From Opitutia bacterium UBA7397 (lineage in GTDB: Bacteria > Verrucomicrobiota > Verrucomicrobiia > Opitutales > UBA953), in contig DKND01000118.1 of assembly GCA_002470605.1 (NCBI GenBank), positions 602 through 9,608 of the forward strand: a stretch of 9,007 nt of DNA, given 5' to 3'. This document shows, piece after piece, positions 1 through 6,452 of this stretch. The notes below the pieces were generated by a model that searched no databases, had not been told where the DNA came from, and saw only the letters and a program-made list of their open reading frames with translations. How positions within the stretch are numbered: position 1 is the first letter of the stretch; each line of letters opens with the position of its first letter. The position numbers and the translations under genes were made by a program.

Positions 1-123
1 AATTCTGCCGCGCGGCAGATTTTCCGATTCTTTCACGAACTGCCGCAGATCCGAATACGATTCCCCGCCGCAGGACGCGAGGCCCAGGCAAATCAACATT
101 GGAACAAGAATTCGCCGGATCAT
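1..123 (-). CDS. pilP: Type IV pilus inner-membrane lipoprotein PilP (N-terminal fragment)
   Basis: The first 41 codons of a gene read leftwards off the window edge. The product starts MIRRILVPMLICLGLASCGG: a basic start, a hydrophobic stretch and a lipobox (LASC, Cys18), so it should be exported and lipid-anchored. The residues after it (SYSDLRQFVKESENLPRG) match the usual start of mature PilP. PilP is known to bind the PilN/PilO periplasmic domains and connect them to the secretin PilQ. The ATG (121-123) overlaps the TGA of pilO as ATGA, which fixes the start and suggests translational coupling. Only the signal peptide and about 23 mature residues are visible. The identity rests mainly on operon position plus the lipobox. 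Confidence 0.88.
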   Translation of the reverse strand, partial: MIRRILVPMLICLGLASCGGESYSDLRQFVKESENLPRGRI

Positions 124-770
124 TTTTTGGCCGCCGCTGCTTTGCCCGCTTTGTCCCTGGCGGTTTTCTTCGCCTTCGCAATCTCTTCTTCGTCGAGATA
201 GCGGTAAGTCTTCGCGATCGCGTCCATCGTCAATCCACCCTCCTTGGGGCTCAGGGCGAGGCTGACATCGTTCAACAGCACGATGCGCGACAGTTTCGAA
301 ATGTCGCTCGCGAAGGCGCCCATGTCGTGGTAGCTGCCGGTGATCTTGATACTGATCGGCAGTTCCGCGTAAAACTCGGACAGCGTCTCGTTGGCCGCGG
401 GTTTGAACAATTCGAATTGAAGCCCACGTCCCAGCCCGGCCTGGTTGATGTCGGTCAGCAAGGCTTCCATCTCGGATTTGCTGGGCAGTTGTTTGAGCAG
501 CGTGCCGAACGATTTCTCGATATCGGCCAGCTGCTTGCGGTAAGCGTCGAGATCGATCGCCTGCTTCTTCTTGTCGATGAACGTGGTGCGCAGCGTCTGT
601 TCTTTTTTCAGGGAGGCGTCAATCGACTCGAGTTGCCCCTGCCAGTCCAGAAAGTAGCTGCCGACGATAATGCCGATGAACGCGAGCAACAGGATGCCGA
701 GCTTGGGCAGCGCCGGCCAGCTGCCGATGCTCTTGGGGTCGAGGCGCCGGAGATCGTCTAAGGTCATCAT
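120..770 (-). CDS. pilO: Type IV pilus alignment protein PilO
   Basis: A 216-residue bitopic inner-membrane protein, the usual PilO length. It has a short cytoplasmic tail, one membrane segment at about residues 22-41, and a charged coiled-coil-like stretch at about 43-100 containing the family-typical YRKQLADIEKSFGTLLKQLP. A periplasmic ferredoxin-like region follows (LLTDINQAGLGRGLQFELF, then ELPISIKITGSYHDMGAFAS). The last 20 or so residues are Lys/Ala-rich low complexity. PilO is known to form heterodimers with PilN and, with PilP, to link the cytoplasmic PilM ring to the outer-membrane secretin. Two ATG codons occur in tandem (768-770 and 765-767). The first overlaps the pilN TGA and is taken as the start. 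The stop overlaps the pilP start. Confidence 0.95.
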   Translation of the reverse strand: MMTLDDLRRLDPKSIGSWPALPKLGILLLAFIGIIVGSYFLDWQGQLESIDASLKKEQTLRTTFIDKKKQAIDLDAYRKQLADIEKSFGTLLKQLPSKSEMEALLTDINQAGLGRGLQFELFKPAANETLSEFYAELPISIKITGSYHDMGAFASDISKLSRIVLLNDVSLALSPKEGGLTMDAIAKTYRYLDEEEIAKAKKTARDKAGKAAAAKK

Positions 771-1429
771 TTTTTGGTTTCCGCGGGGGGAGCGCCCTTG
801 GCCGGAGCGCCAGGTGCGACGACTTGCGCGGTCGGTATGGCGGCGCCGGCTGCGGCTGCCGGTTTCTTGCCGGCTGCCGGGTCTTCCTTGCTGCGCGCCA
901 GCGATACGGCGAGGCTGAATTCACTCAGGCGCGAGGTCTTGTCCTGAATTGCGTGAATTTCGATCAGGCTCGGCTTTTCGAGATAAGGCGATGACTCCAG
1001 GTTGCGCATGAACGTGGAGACGCGGGCGTTCGATTGGGCAAAGCCGTTGACGGCGACCCGGGCGCCTTTTTGCTGGACGCTTTTCAGGTACACCCCGTCC
1101 GGCAACTGGCGCACCAGCTGGTCCAGCAGGTAAACCGTTTCCGCGCGATTGGCCTGCAACGACTCGACGATTTTCTTGCGCTGCAGCAACGCGGTGGTTT
1201 GTTCCTGGACCTTCTTGATTTCTTCAATCTGCTTGTCCAGCGCGGCAATTTCGGTTTCGAGGTAGGTATTGCGCCCGTTCTGCTCCTCGAGCTGGCCGCC
1301 CAGATAGCTGTGGGTCGCAAACCACACGGTCGCGCCGAGGCCCGCCACGGCGCTGACCATGATGAAGAATTCTTTTTGCTGCTGTTTGCGCCGGATCTCG
1401 CGATGCGGCAGTAGGTTGATGCGTATCAT
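767..1429 (-). CDS. pilN: Type IV pilus alignment protein PilN
   Basis: A 220-residue inner-membrane protein. The start at 1429 gives MIRINLLPHRE, which carries the conserved INLLP motif (residues 4-8) known to insert into PilM. The open frame extends 10 codons further upstream, but that would put the motif internal, so it was not used. One membrane helix spans about residues 21-41, a Glu/Lys-rich coiled coil about 45-90, then a periplasmic domain containing LLDQLVRQLPDGVYLKSV and VNGFAQSNARVSTFMRNLE, both typical of PilN. The C-terminal 40 or so residues are an Ala/Pro-rich tail of low complexity. The start overlaps the pilM stop (TGA at 1426-1428) as ATGA, and the stop overlaps the pilO start, so the operon is tightly coupled. 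Confidence 0.95.
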   Translation of the reverse strand: MIRINLLPHREIRRKQQQKEFFIMVSAVAGLGATVWFATHSYLGGQLEEQNGRNTYLETEIAALDKQIEEIKKVQEQTTALLQRKKIVESLQANRAETVYLLDQLVRQLPDGVYLKSVQQKGARVAVNGFAQSNARVSTFMRNLESSPYLEKPSLIEIHAIQDKTSRLSEFSLAVSLARSKEDPAAGKKPAAAAGAAIPTAQVVAPGAPAKGAPPAETKK

Positions 1430-2040
1430 GCGTCGAATCTCCGCATCGCAAGACCGCAAGCCACCATCAGCGACGGCGCGTCGGTGGCGAGGTTCTTCGG
1501 CCTGATTTTCGACGACAGCGCCATGTTCGCGAACGGATTGGCGATCATGGAGGGAACCGACGTGCGGCGCGTCGTGACTTCATCGATGCCCGGGATCGCA
1601 GCGCAGCCGCCGGCGAGCAGAATGTGGTTCACCTGGTTGTATTGGGTCGAGGTGAAGAAAAACTGCAGCGCGCGCGCGACTTCCAGTCCCAGCGTATCCA
1701 TGAACGGCGCCAGCACCTCGGCGTCATAATTGTCCGGCAGGCCACCGGTGCGTTTGGCGGCTTCCGCTTCTTCCGGCGACATGCCGAAAGCGCGCTGGAT
1801 CTCCTGCGTCAGGGTATTGCCGCCGAACGGCTGCTCGCGCATGTAGATCGATTGGCCGTTGCGCAGCACATTAAGATTCATCATCGTGGTGCCGACGTCG
1901 ACGATGGCGATGTTCTGGTCTTTGCCGTTTTCCGGCAGTGCGCGTTCGATCAATTCGAACGCGGTCTGAATGGCGAAAGATTCGATGTCCACGACCAGCG
2001 CCTTCAAGCCGGCGGCTTCGGCGGCGGCGACCGTGGCGGA
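1426..2040 (-). CDS. pilM: Actin-like type IV pilus assembly ATPase PilM, N-terminally truncated
   Basis: This holds the C-terminal 200 or so residues of PilM, a family usually about 350 long. Visible parts are VAAAEAAGLKALVVDIESFA (end of the first half), the second phosphate motif AIVDVGTTMMNLNVL, the segment REQPFGGNTLTQEIQRAFGMS, and the adenosine-site motif ILLAGGCAAIPGID. PilM is a cytoplasmic FtsA/actin-fold protein that binds the PilN N-terminus. The first phosphate motif and the first subdomain are missing. Going upstream, PilM-like sequence ends at about 2040. The frame then reads five unrelated codons (GTA TTA GGA CTA ATC, downstream to upstream) before a stop at 2056-2058. A TTG at 2005-2007 could be called as a start, but it lies inside conserved sequence. 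The truncation looks like a contig junction, not a natural start. Confidence 0.9.
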   Translation of the reverse strand, partial: SATVAAAEAAGLKALVVDIESFAIQTAFELIERALPENGKDQNIAIVDVGTTMMNLNVLRNGQSIYMREQPFGGNTLTQEIQRAFGMSPEEAEAAKRTGGLPDNYDAEVLAPFMDTLGLEVARALQFFFTSTQYNQVNHILLAGGCAAIPGIDEVTTRRTSVPSMIANPFANMALSSKIRPKNLATDAPSLMVACGLAMRRFDA

Positions 2041-2060
2041 TACTAATCCTAGGATTTAAG
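2036..2060. other. Probable junction between two unrelated genomes
   Basis: On the left, PilM coding sequence stops abruptly inside a conserved region. On the right, gene content and protein style change, and the first landmark is a plus-strand terminator with no intact gene in front of it. A perfect 12-bp palindrome, AATCCTAGGATT (2045-2056), lies in the zone, and a GATC occurs at 2060-2063. The exact breakpoint cannot be set from the sequence alone. The last codon that still fits PilM is at about 2035-2040. An assembly or cloning chimera is the simplest reading; a real rearrangement is possible but less likely. Confidence 0.72.
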
Positions 2061-2073
2061 ATCCACACTCACC

Positions 2074-2100
2074 GGGGCGCCTATTCGGCGCCCCTTTTTT
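2074..2100 (+). terminator. Rho-independent terminator without its gene
   Basis: An 8-bp perfect GC stem, GGGGCGCC (2074-2081) with GGCGCCCC (2087-2094), closes a 5-base TATTC loop and is followed by six T (2095-2100). The T tract lies on the plus strand, so it ends transcription coming from the left on that strand. No plus-strand gene ends just before it in this window, because the region to the left is pilM on the other strand. A TAA at 2057-2059 could be the end of the lost gene. Confidence 0.85.
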
Positions 2101-2156
2101 GTGCCTATTTCCCTAAAAAGGGTAATCCACTTGTCGCAACTGGTCAGCCTCCTACT

Positions 2157-2166
2157 CATATTTTCC
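2157..2166 (+). promoter_or_regulatory. Possible promoter element upstream of the 2172 gene
   Basis: The decamer CATATTTTCC is identical to one at 4376-4385 upstream of the transketolase gene. CATATT matches the -10 consensus TATAAT at four of six positions. Here it lies five bases before the ATG, so if it is a -10 box the transcript would start almost at the ATG. No convincing -35 box is spaced correctly (TTGTCG at 2131-2136 is 20 bases away), and no Shine-Dalgarno sequence is seen. This is a weak call. Confidence 0.22.
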
Positions 2167-2171
2167 ACCCC

Positions 2172-3179
2172 ATGAAGCGTCTGACCTGTATCCTGTTCCT
2201 CGCCCTGGCTTTAGTCCCCGCCCGCGGCGCCCTCAACACCGACGGGCTGCCCGCTGGCGCGATCGCCATCGCGGGGTTTGACTTCGCAGCCTTCACCACC
2301 ACCCAGCTTGGACAGGCGGTCATAAAGGCCGGCCCGATTAATACCGGTCAGAACATCGACTCTAAATTAGCCAAAGATAAACTCGGAATCGATACTCGGA
2401 AAGACATCCACACCGTCGTCCTTGGCGTCTATGCTGGAGCGGACGGCAAGGTATCAGATAAAAACGCCCAAGGCGTGATTCTCATTCGCGGTAAATTCGA
2501 CCCCGCCAAGATCAATGCCGCGGCCAAGGATGCCAAGGTGCCGTCCACGCCGGCGGGTAAATACCAAGCCTGGGAAGCTAGGGCTTTCTTTGACGCAATC
2601 TTCGGCCCGAGGCCCAAGGACGGCGGCGGCGAGGCCTACCTCGTTGTCACTTCCACCGACCTGATCGCCATCGCCAGCAAGGATTTCCTCGACCGGGCGC
2701 TCACTGCCTTGGAGAAAAAAACCAAGGCCGAATTGCTGCCGAGCGAGGTGCGCGCCAAATTCGACGCCGCCGCCAAGGGGTGGGCTTTCCTCTACGCCGA
2801 TGCCACTCGGGCGAAGATAAAGGATGACACCTCGGGCATCAATGACCTCACGGTCGTACTCGGAGAAAGCGCCACCGACCTGCAACTCAGGATTGCGGCC
2901 AACTTCATCAGCGCGGAAAAAGCGACGAGTATACGCAAGCAGGCCAAGGGATTACAGGCCTTCGCCATGATGGGCCTCATGAATGATGATGACAAGACCC
3001 CCGCGGAGAAAGAAGACTTGCAGACGCTTTTAGAAATCATCCAAAAGATTCGCGTAGGCGGCGAAGCCAACCGGTCGACCCTCGACCTCGATTTTTCTGC
3101 CGAAAAATCCGTAAAAGCTATCGTGCACGCGATTGAGAAAGCGCAGAAGGAAAAGCCGAAGGCACCTGCCGACAAATAA
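2172..3179 (+). CDS. Exported protein of unknown function
   Basis: A 335-residue protein I do not recognise. The ATG at 2172 gives a clear signal peptide (MKRLTCILFLALALVPARG, likely cut near residue 19). The open frame continues upstream, but that would place the signal peptide internally and cross the terminator and the junction. The mature part is soluble, with alternating hydrophobic strands and Lys/Ala-rich helices, for example GVILIRGKFDPAKINAAAK and AYLVVTSTDLIAIASKDFLD. No cysteine follows the signal, so it is not a lipoprotein. The repeated pattern of a strand, then FD or DFLD, then a helix hints at two related alpha/beta halves, but this is only an impression. The Lys/Pro/Ala-rich tail is low complexity. 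The next gene starts 6 bases after the stop, so the two probably form an operon. Confidence 0.85.
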   Translation: MKRLTCILFLALALVPARGALNTDGLPAGAIAIAGFDFAAFTTTQLGQAVIKAGPINTGQNIDSKLAKDKLGIDTRKDIHTVVLGVYAGADGKVSDKNAQGVILIRGKFDPAKINAAAKDAKVPSTPAGKYQAWEARAFFDAIFGPRPKDGGGEAYLVVTSTDLIAIASKDFLDRALTALEKKTKAELLPSEVRAKFDAAAKGWAFLYADATRAKIKDDTSGINDLTVVLGESATDLQLRIAANFISAEKATSIRKQAKGLQAFAMMGLMNDDDKTPAEKEDLQTLLEIIQKIRVGGEANRSTLDLDFSAEKSVKAIVHAIEKAQKEKPKAPADK

Positions 3180-3185
3180 GGTCTG

Positions 3186-3914
3186 ATGCGACGTCCGTGG
3201 CTACTACTTGTCCTCCTCGCGTCGGCGAGCACGCTGGCTTGGCTCTGGCTCGACCCTGCAGAACTCCGTCTGCGCATTGACCCGCGGAGCCGCGAGGTCG
3301 CGCTCATCATTCCCGCGGAGATGGTCGGTCGTCGTACCGCCACCGCGGTAATTCTAGCCCTACCGGAACTCGCCGGGCCGGAACAGCGCGCTGGCCTGCG
3401 CGAACAGCTAGCACGCCCTGCGGCAAATTCAGCCCAGCGCGTGACCGTCGGCTTCATCCCCGGACAACTGGCTGAACTCACCGTAGACACCCCAAAAGTT
3501 TCCTACGGCGGCAAGGTCATCCCCGGCCTCGCGCGCGTGCAGTTACGCGGCGTGCCGCATGGCTATCTCCTCGTACACGCTGCACCCGCGAGCGCCTTAC
3601 TGGAAACTGCCTCACGCCGACGCTGGCTCGGTCGCGCATTGATCGAAGCCGGCGGCCAAGCCGAGACCGCCACGATTGCCGTCGGCGAAAGCGATGACGG
3701 CGCCTTCCTCGTCGCCACGATCGCGTTCGCCTATCGGACCGGCGACGAGGCCGAAGCGGCGCTCGCTCGCCTGACGGAAAAACAAGGCGACTACGAGGCG
3801 CTCGGCTTCGCCGCGCGACCGGGTACCGACCGCATCACACGCCAGACGAAGCTGCTCGTGGTCCGGCTCGACATCGAGACGGACCTCGTCCTGCAGGGAC
3901 TCCGACGGCGCTGA
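3186..3914 (+). CDS. Membrane-anchored or exported protein of unknown function
   Basis: A 242-residue protein without a recognised family. Residues 1-22 (MRRPWLLLVLLASASTLAWLWL) form a signal peptide or an uncleaved N-terminal anchor, and the rest should lie outside the cytoplasmic membrane. The remainder is rich in Arg, Ala and Leu, with several predicted strands (LRLRIDPRSREVALIIP, FLVATIAFAYRTG) and a helix around EAEAALARLTEKQGDYEALGF. The start is 6 bases after the preceding stop, and an AAGG (3178-3181) overlapping that TAA can serve as the ribosome binding site. This supports co-translation with the exported protein upstream and perhaps a shared envelope role, which is inferred only from position. 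The gene converges on hisI with 3 bases between stop codons and no terminator hairpin visible. Confidence 0.8.
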   Translation: MRRPWLLLVLLASASTLAWLWLDPAELRLRIDPRSREVALIIPAEMVGRRTATAVILALPELAGPEQRAGLREQLARPAANSAQRVTVGFIPGQLAELTVDTPKVSYGGKVIPGLARVQLRGVPHGYLLVHAAPASALLETASRRRWLGRALIEAGGQAETATIAVGESDDGAFLVATIAFAYRTGDEAEAALARLTEKQGDYEALGFAARPGTDRITRQTKLLVVRLDIETDLVLQGLRRR

Positions 3915-3917
3915 CGC

Positions 3918-4325
3918 TCAGACGATCTCCAACGTGCCGTCGGCCCGCAAGCGGCGATAGTAGCAACCCGAGCGCGCCTTACCGTTCTCCTTCGTGTGGC
4001 AGGCTCCTTGGCCAGCAGGTCGGACTTTATAAAGAATCGAATTCTGCTCACAATTGACGCGCACTTCGAGCAGCTCCAAAAAATCGCCCGAGGTCAGGCC
4101 TTTGATCCAAAGTTCATTACGCGAGGTGCTCCAAAACGTCGCTTTCTTTTCCTTGAGCGCCGTCTGTAAGGCCAGCTCATTGACATAGCCCAAAATCAGG
4201 ACTTCCCCGGTTTGGGCATCTTGCGCGACCGCGGGGATGACCTCCGCCTGTCCGGAGGCGATTTTACGCAATTTTGCGAAGTCCAAACGCAAGCGGGTGC
4301 CCTCTTCTAGTTCTTTATCGGCCAT
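3918..4325 (-). CDS. hisI: Phosphoribosyl-AMP cyclohydrolase HisI
   Basis: A 135-residue stand-alone HisI with no HisE (pyrophosphohydrolase) domain. It catalyses the third step of histidine synthesis, opening the adenine ring of phosphoribosyl-AMP. Family motifs in order: PAVAQDAQTGEVLILGYVN (31-49), FWSTSRNELWIKGLTSGD (64-81), GACHTKE (107-113) and SGCYYRR (119-125). The three cysteines expected to bind zinc are present (Cys92, Cys109, Cys121). The usual DCDxD metal motif reads NCEQN (91-95), so two of three aspartates are Asn and one is Glu. The rest of the fold is well kept, so it is probably active, or belongs to a variant subfamily. No other his gene is nearby. It diverges from the transketolase gene across 75 bases. 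Confidence 0.95.
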   Translation of the reverse strand: MADKELEEGTRLRLDFAKLRKIASGQAEVIPAVAQDAQTGEVLILGYVNELALQTALKEKKATFWSTSRNELWIKGLTSGDFLELLEVRVNCEQNSILYKVRPAGQGACHTKENGKARSGCYYRRLRADGTLEIV

Positions 4326-4375
4326 AAGCCCATTTGGCAGGCTCCCTGCCCTTCATTCAAGGCTGGAATCCGACC

Positions 4376-4397
4376 CATATTTTCCTTACCGATAGGC
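4376..4397 (+). promoter_or_regulatory. Possible transketolase -10 element and weak ribosome binding site
   Basis: CATATTTTCC (4376-4385) repeats the decamer found before the 2172 gene. A loose -35 candidate, TTCATT (4352-4357), lies 18 bases before CATATT. An AGG at 4394-4396 ends four bases before the ATG and is the only Shine-Dalgarno-like sequence. The whole 75-base hisI/transketolase gap must hold divergent promoters for both genes, but no strong consensus pair is visible in either direction. Confidence 0.22.
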
Positions 4398-4400
4398 AAC

Positions 4401-6395
4401 ATGTCGCTCAATAATTCCGCCGACCTTTCCCGTGCCGCCACCGAAGCCCGAGGCTTAGCCATGGACGCCGTCGCCGCCTGTCATTCCGGCCACCTCGGCT
4501 TGCCCCTCGGCTCCGCTGAAATCGGTGCCGTACTCTATGGCAACTTCCTCCGCCATGACCCCGCGGCCCCTCAATGGATCAACCGCGACCGCTTCGTGCT
4601 CTCCGCTGGTCACGGCTCGATGTTTATCTACGGCTGGCTCCACCTCGCAGGGTTCGATCTACCCCTCGAAGAAGTAAAAGCCTTCCGCAAACTGCATTCC
4701 AAGACTCCAGGTCACCCTGAGTTCGGGGAAACGGTAGGCGTCGAAGCCACCACCGGGCCCCTCGGTCAAGGCACCGGAAATATCGTCGGCATGGCCGTCG
4801 CCGCCAAGATGGCCGCTGCGCACTTTAATACCGCCGAACATAAGATCTTTGACCATATCGTGGTCGGCCTCGCCGGAGACGGTTGCCTCCAAGAAGGTAT
4901 CTCCCAAGAAGCTGCCTCCTTCGCCGGACGCTTCGGACTCGATAACCTCATCATGCTTTACGATTCCAACGACGTCACTTTGGACGCAATGGCCTCGAAG
5001 ACCCAAAATGAAGATACGGCCAAACGCTACGAAGCAGCCAACTGGGAAGTCTTTACCGTCAAGCAGGGCAATGAATTAGCTCCGATTGCGGAGGCCCTGG
5101 CGCAGGCCCGTACCAGCAAGAACGGCAAACCGAAGCTGATCATCTGCAAGACCATCATCGCCAAAGGTATCGCGGAAGTCCAAGGCACCGCCAAGGGCCA
5201 CGGCGAAGCGGGCGTAAAATTCATCGATGCCTCGCGCCAAGCCATCGGCCTACCCGCCGAAAAATTCTTCGTGTCGCCTGAGACCCGCGCCTACTTCAAC
5301 GCCCGCAAGGTCAGCCAAGCCGCCGCGCATGCCGAATGGCAGAAGACTTTCGCCGCTTGGTCGAAGGCCAACCCCGAAAAAGCCGCCCTGCTGGCTCACG
5401 CCCAACAAGGGAACCATGGCGACGTCCAAGCCTTGCTCACCGCCATCCCGGAGTTCGGCAAGAATGCGCTGGCTACCCGCGTCTCCGGCGAAAACTGCAT
5501 CAACGCGGTCGCCAAAGCTTCACCTCTCATCTTATCCGGATCCGCCGACCTTCACGGTTCGACCAAGAATTACATTAAAGATGCGGGCGACTTCGACATC
5601 GCCACGCCGGCCGGCCGCAACCTGTACTTCGGCATCCGCGAGCACGGTATGGGCGCGATTCTTAACGGCATCGCCTACCATGGCATATTCAAAGGCTCCG
5701 GTGCGACCTTCCTCACATTCTCGGATTACCTCCGGCCTTCGATTCGCGTCGCCGCCCTCGCCAAGCTCCAAGCGTTTTATATCTTCACCCATGACTCCGT
5801 GGGCGTCGGTGAAGACGGACCCACGCACCAACCGGTCGAAACCGTAAGCGCCCTGCGTTGCATCCCGAACCTCGACGTCATCCGCCCAGGCGATGCCGAA
5901 GAAACGGCGGCTGCTTTCGCCTTGGCCGTCTCTCGTCGCGACGGACCCGTTGCCTTGATCCTTTCCCGCCAAAACGTACCGTCACTTGACGCCGTCAGCG
6001 TGGCGACCCGTCGTCAAGGGACTCTTAAAGGTGCCTACGTCCTGCGTAAGGAAACCAGCGCCCTCACCCACATCCTCATCGGCACGGGAAGCGAAGTCTC
6101 GTTGGCGCTGGCCGCCGCGGAAGAACTCGGCTCCGGCGTCCGCGTCGTCTCCATGCCTTCCATGGAAATTTTTGCCCGCCAACCTAAGGCCTATCAGGAA
6201 GAAATTCTCCCGGCCAGCTGCGTCAAACGCGTGAGTATCGAGGCCGGGGTCACCCTTTCCTGGGGTCGCTATGTGGGCACCGCCGGCAAGGCGATTGGCA
6301 CCGACCGTTTCGGCCTTTCGGCGCCGGGCGACGTGGTCATGCGCGAAATGGGCATCACCAAAGAAGCCGTCATCGCCGCCGCCAAAGCTCTTTAA
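4401..6395 (+). CDS. tkt: Transketolase
   Basis: A 664-residue, full-length thiamine-diphosphate enzyme that moves two-carbon units between sugar phosphates in the non-oxidative pentose phosphate pathway, in the cytoplasm. The N-terminal cofactor domain shows SGHLGLPLG (29-37), LSAGHGSM (67-74), TTGPLGQG (117-124), the metal-binding GDGCLQEG (159-166, Asp160) with YDSND (187-191, Asn190), and AKGHGEA (264-270, His267). The middle domain has the catalytic glutamate in GIREHGMG (Glu414) and GVGEDGPTHQPVE (468-480, His476). The C-terminal domain has GTGSEVSLAL (561-570) and a typical ending. SGHLGLPLG has Leu where many transketolases have Pro (SGHPG), and the metal loop is DSNDV where DDNxI is common. 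Both look like lineage variants, since the ligands themselves are present. The gene is monocistronic, with a strong terminator after it. Confidence 0.96.
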   Translation: MSLNNSADLSRAATEARGLAMDAVAACHSGHLGLPLGSAEIGAVLYGNFLRHDPAAPQWINRDRFVLSAGHGSMFIYGWLHLAGFDLPLEEVKAFRKLHSKTPGHPEFGETVGVEATTGPLGQGTGNIVGMAVAAKMAAAHFNTAEHKIFDHIVVGLAGDGCLQEGISQEAASFAGRFGLDNLIMLYDSNDVTLDAMASKTQNEDTAKRYEAANWEVFTVKQGNELAPIAEALAQARTSKNGKPKLIICKTIIAKGIAEVQGTAKGHGEAGVKFIDASRQAIGLPAEKFFVSPETRAYFNARKVSQAAAHAEWQKTFAAWSKANPEKAALLAHAQQGNHGDVQALLTAIPEFGKNALATRVSGENCINAVAKASPLILSGSADLHGSTKNYIKDAGDFDIATPAGRNLYFGIREHGMGAILNGIAYHGIFKGSGATFLTFSDYLRPSIRVAALAKLQAFYIFTHDSVGVGEDGPTHQPVETVSALRCIPNLDVIRPGDAEETAAAFALAVSRRDGPVALILSRQNVPSLDAVSVATRRQGTLKGAYVLRKETSALTHILIGTGSEVSLALAAAEELGSGVRVVSMPSMEIFARQPKAYQEEILPASCVKRVSIEAGVTLSWGRYVGTAGKAIGTDRFGLSAPGDVVMREMGITKEAVIAAAKAL

Positions 6396-6410
6396 GCTGC
6401 GGCTGAAGTG

Positions 6411-6452
6411 AAATAAAGGCCCAGCGACTGCCAAGCCGCTGGGCCTTTATTT
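6411..6452. terminator. Bidirectional rho-independent terminator
   Basis: A perfect 16-bp inverted repeat, AAATAAAGGCCCAGCG (6411-6426) with CGCTGGGCCTTTATTT (6437-6452), has a 10-base loop. The GC core is flanked by A-rich sequence on the left and T-rich on the right, so it can end transcription in both directions. It serves the transketolase gene (plus) and the propeller gene (minus). Its right arm overlaps the first two bases of the minus-strand TAA stop at 6451-6453. Confidence 0.92.

Noticed and set aside
99..761. A 220-codon open frame on the plus strand opposite pilO
   Set aside because: It is antisense to a clear PilO, the product is low-complexity and Gln/Arg-rich with no family likeness, and long antisense frames are expected in GC-rich DNA.
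2111..2122. Small hairpin CCCTAAAAAGGG as a second terminator
   Set aside because: The stem is only four pairs and no T tract follows.
1938..2171. Upstream extension of the 2172 gene in the same frame
   Set aside because: It crosses the pilM junction and a terminator hairpin, and would bury a clear signal peptide.
2792..3490. A 232-codon minus-strand frame crossing the two exported-protein genes
   Set aside because: It spans two plus-strand genes and their boundary, and the product is a Ser/Arg-rich shadow without domain features.
3915..3917. A shared terminator between the 3186 gene and hisI
   Set aside because: The stops are 3 bases apart and I see no strong hairpin with a T tract in either flank.
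5227..5847. A 206-codon plus-strand frame inside the transketolase gene
   Set aside because: It lies wholly inside a full-length conserved gene and has Pro/Ser/Arg-rich out-of-frame composition.
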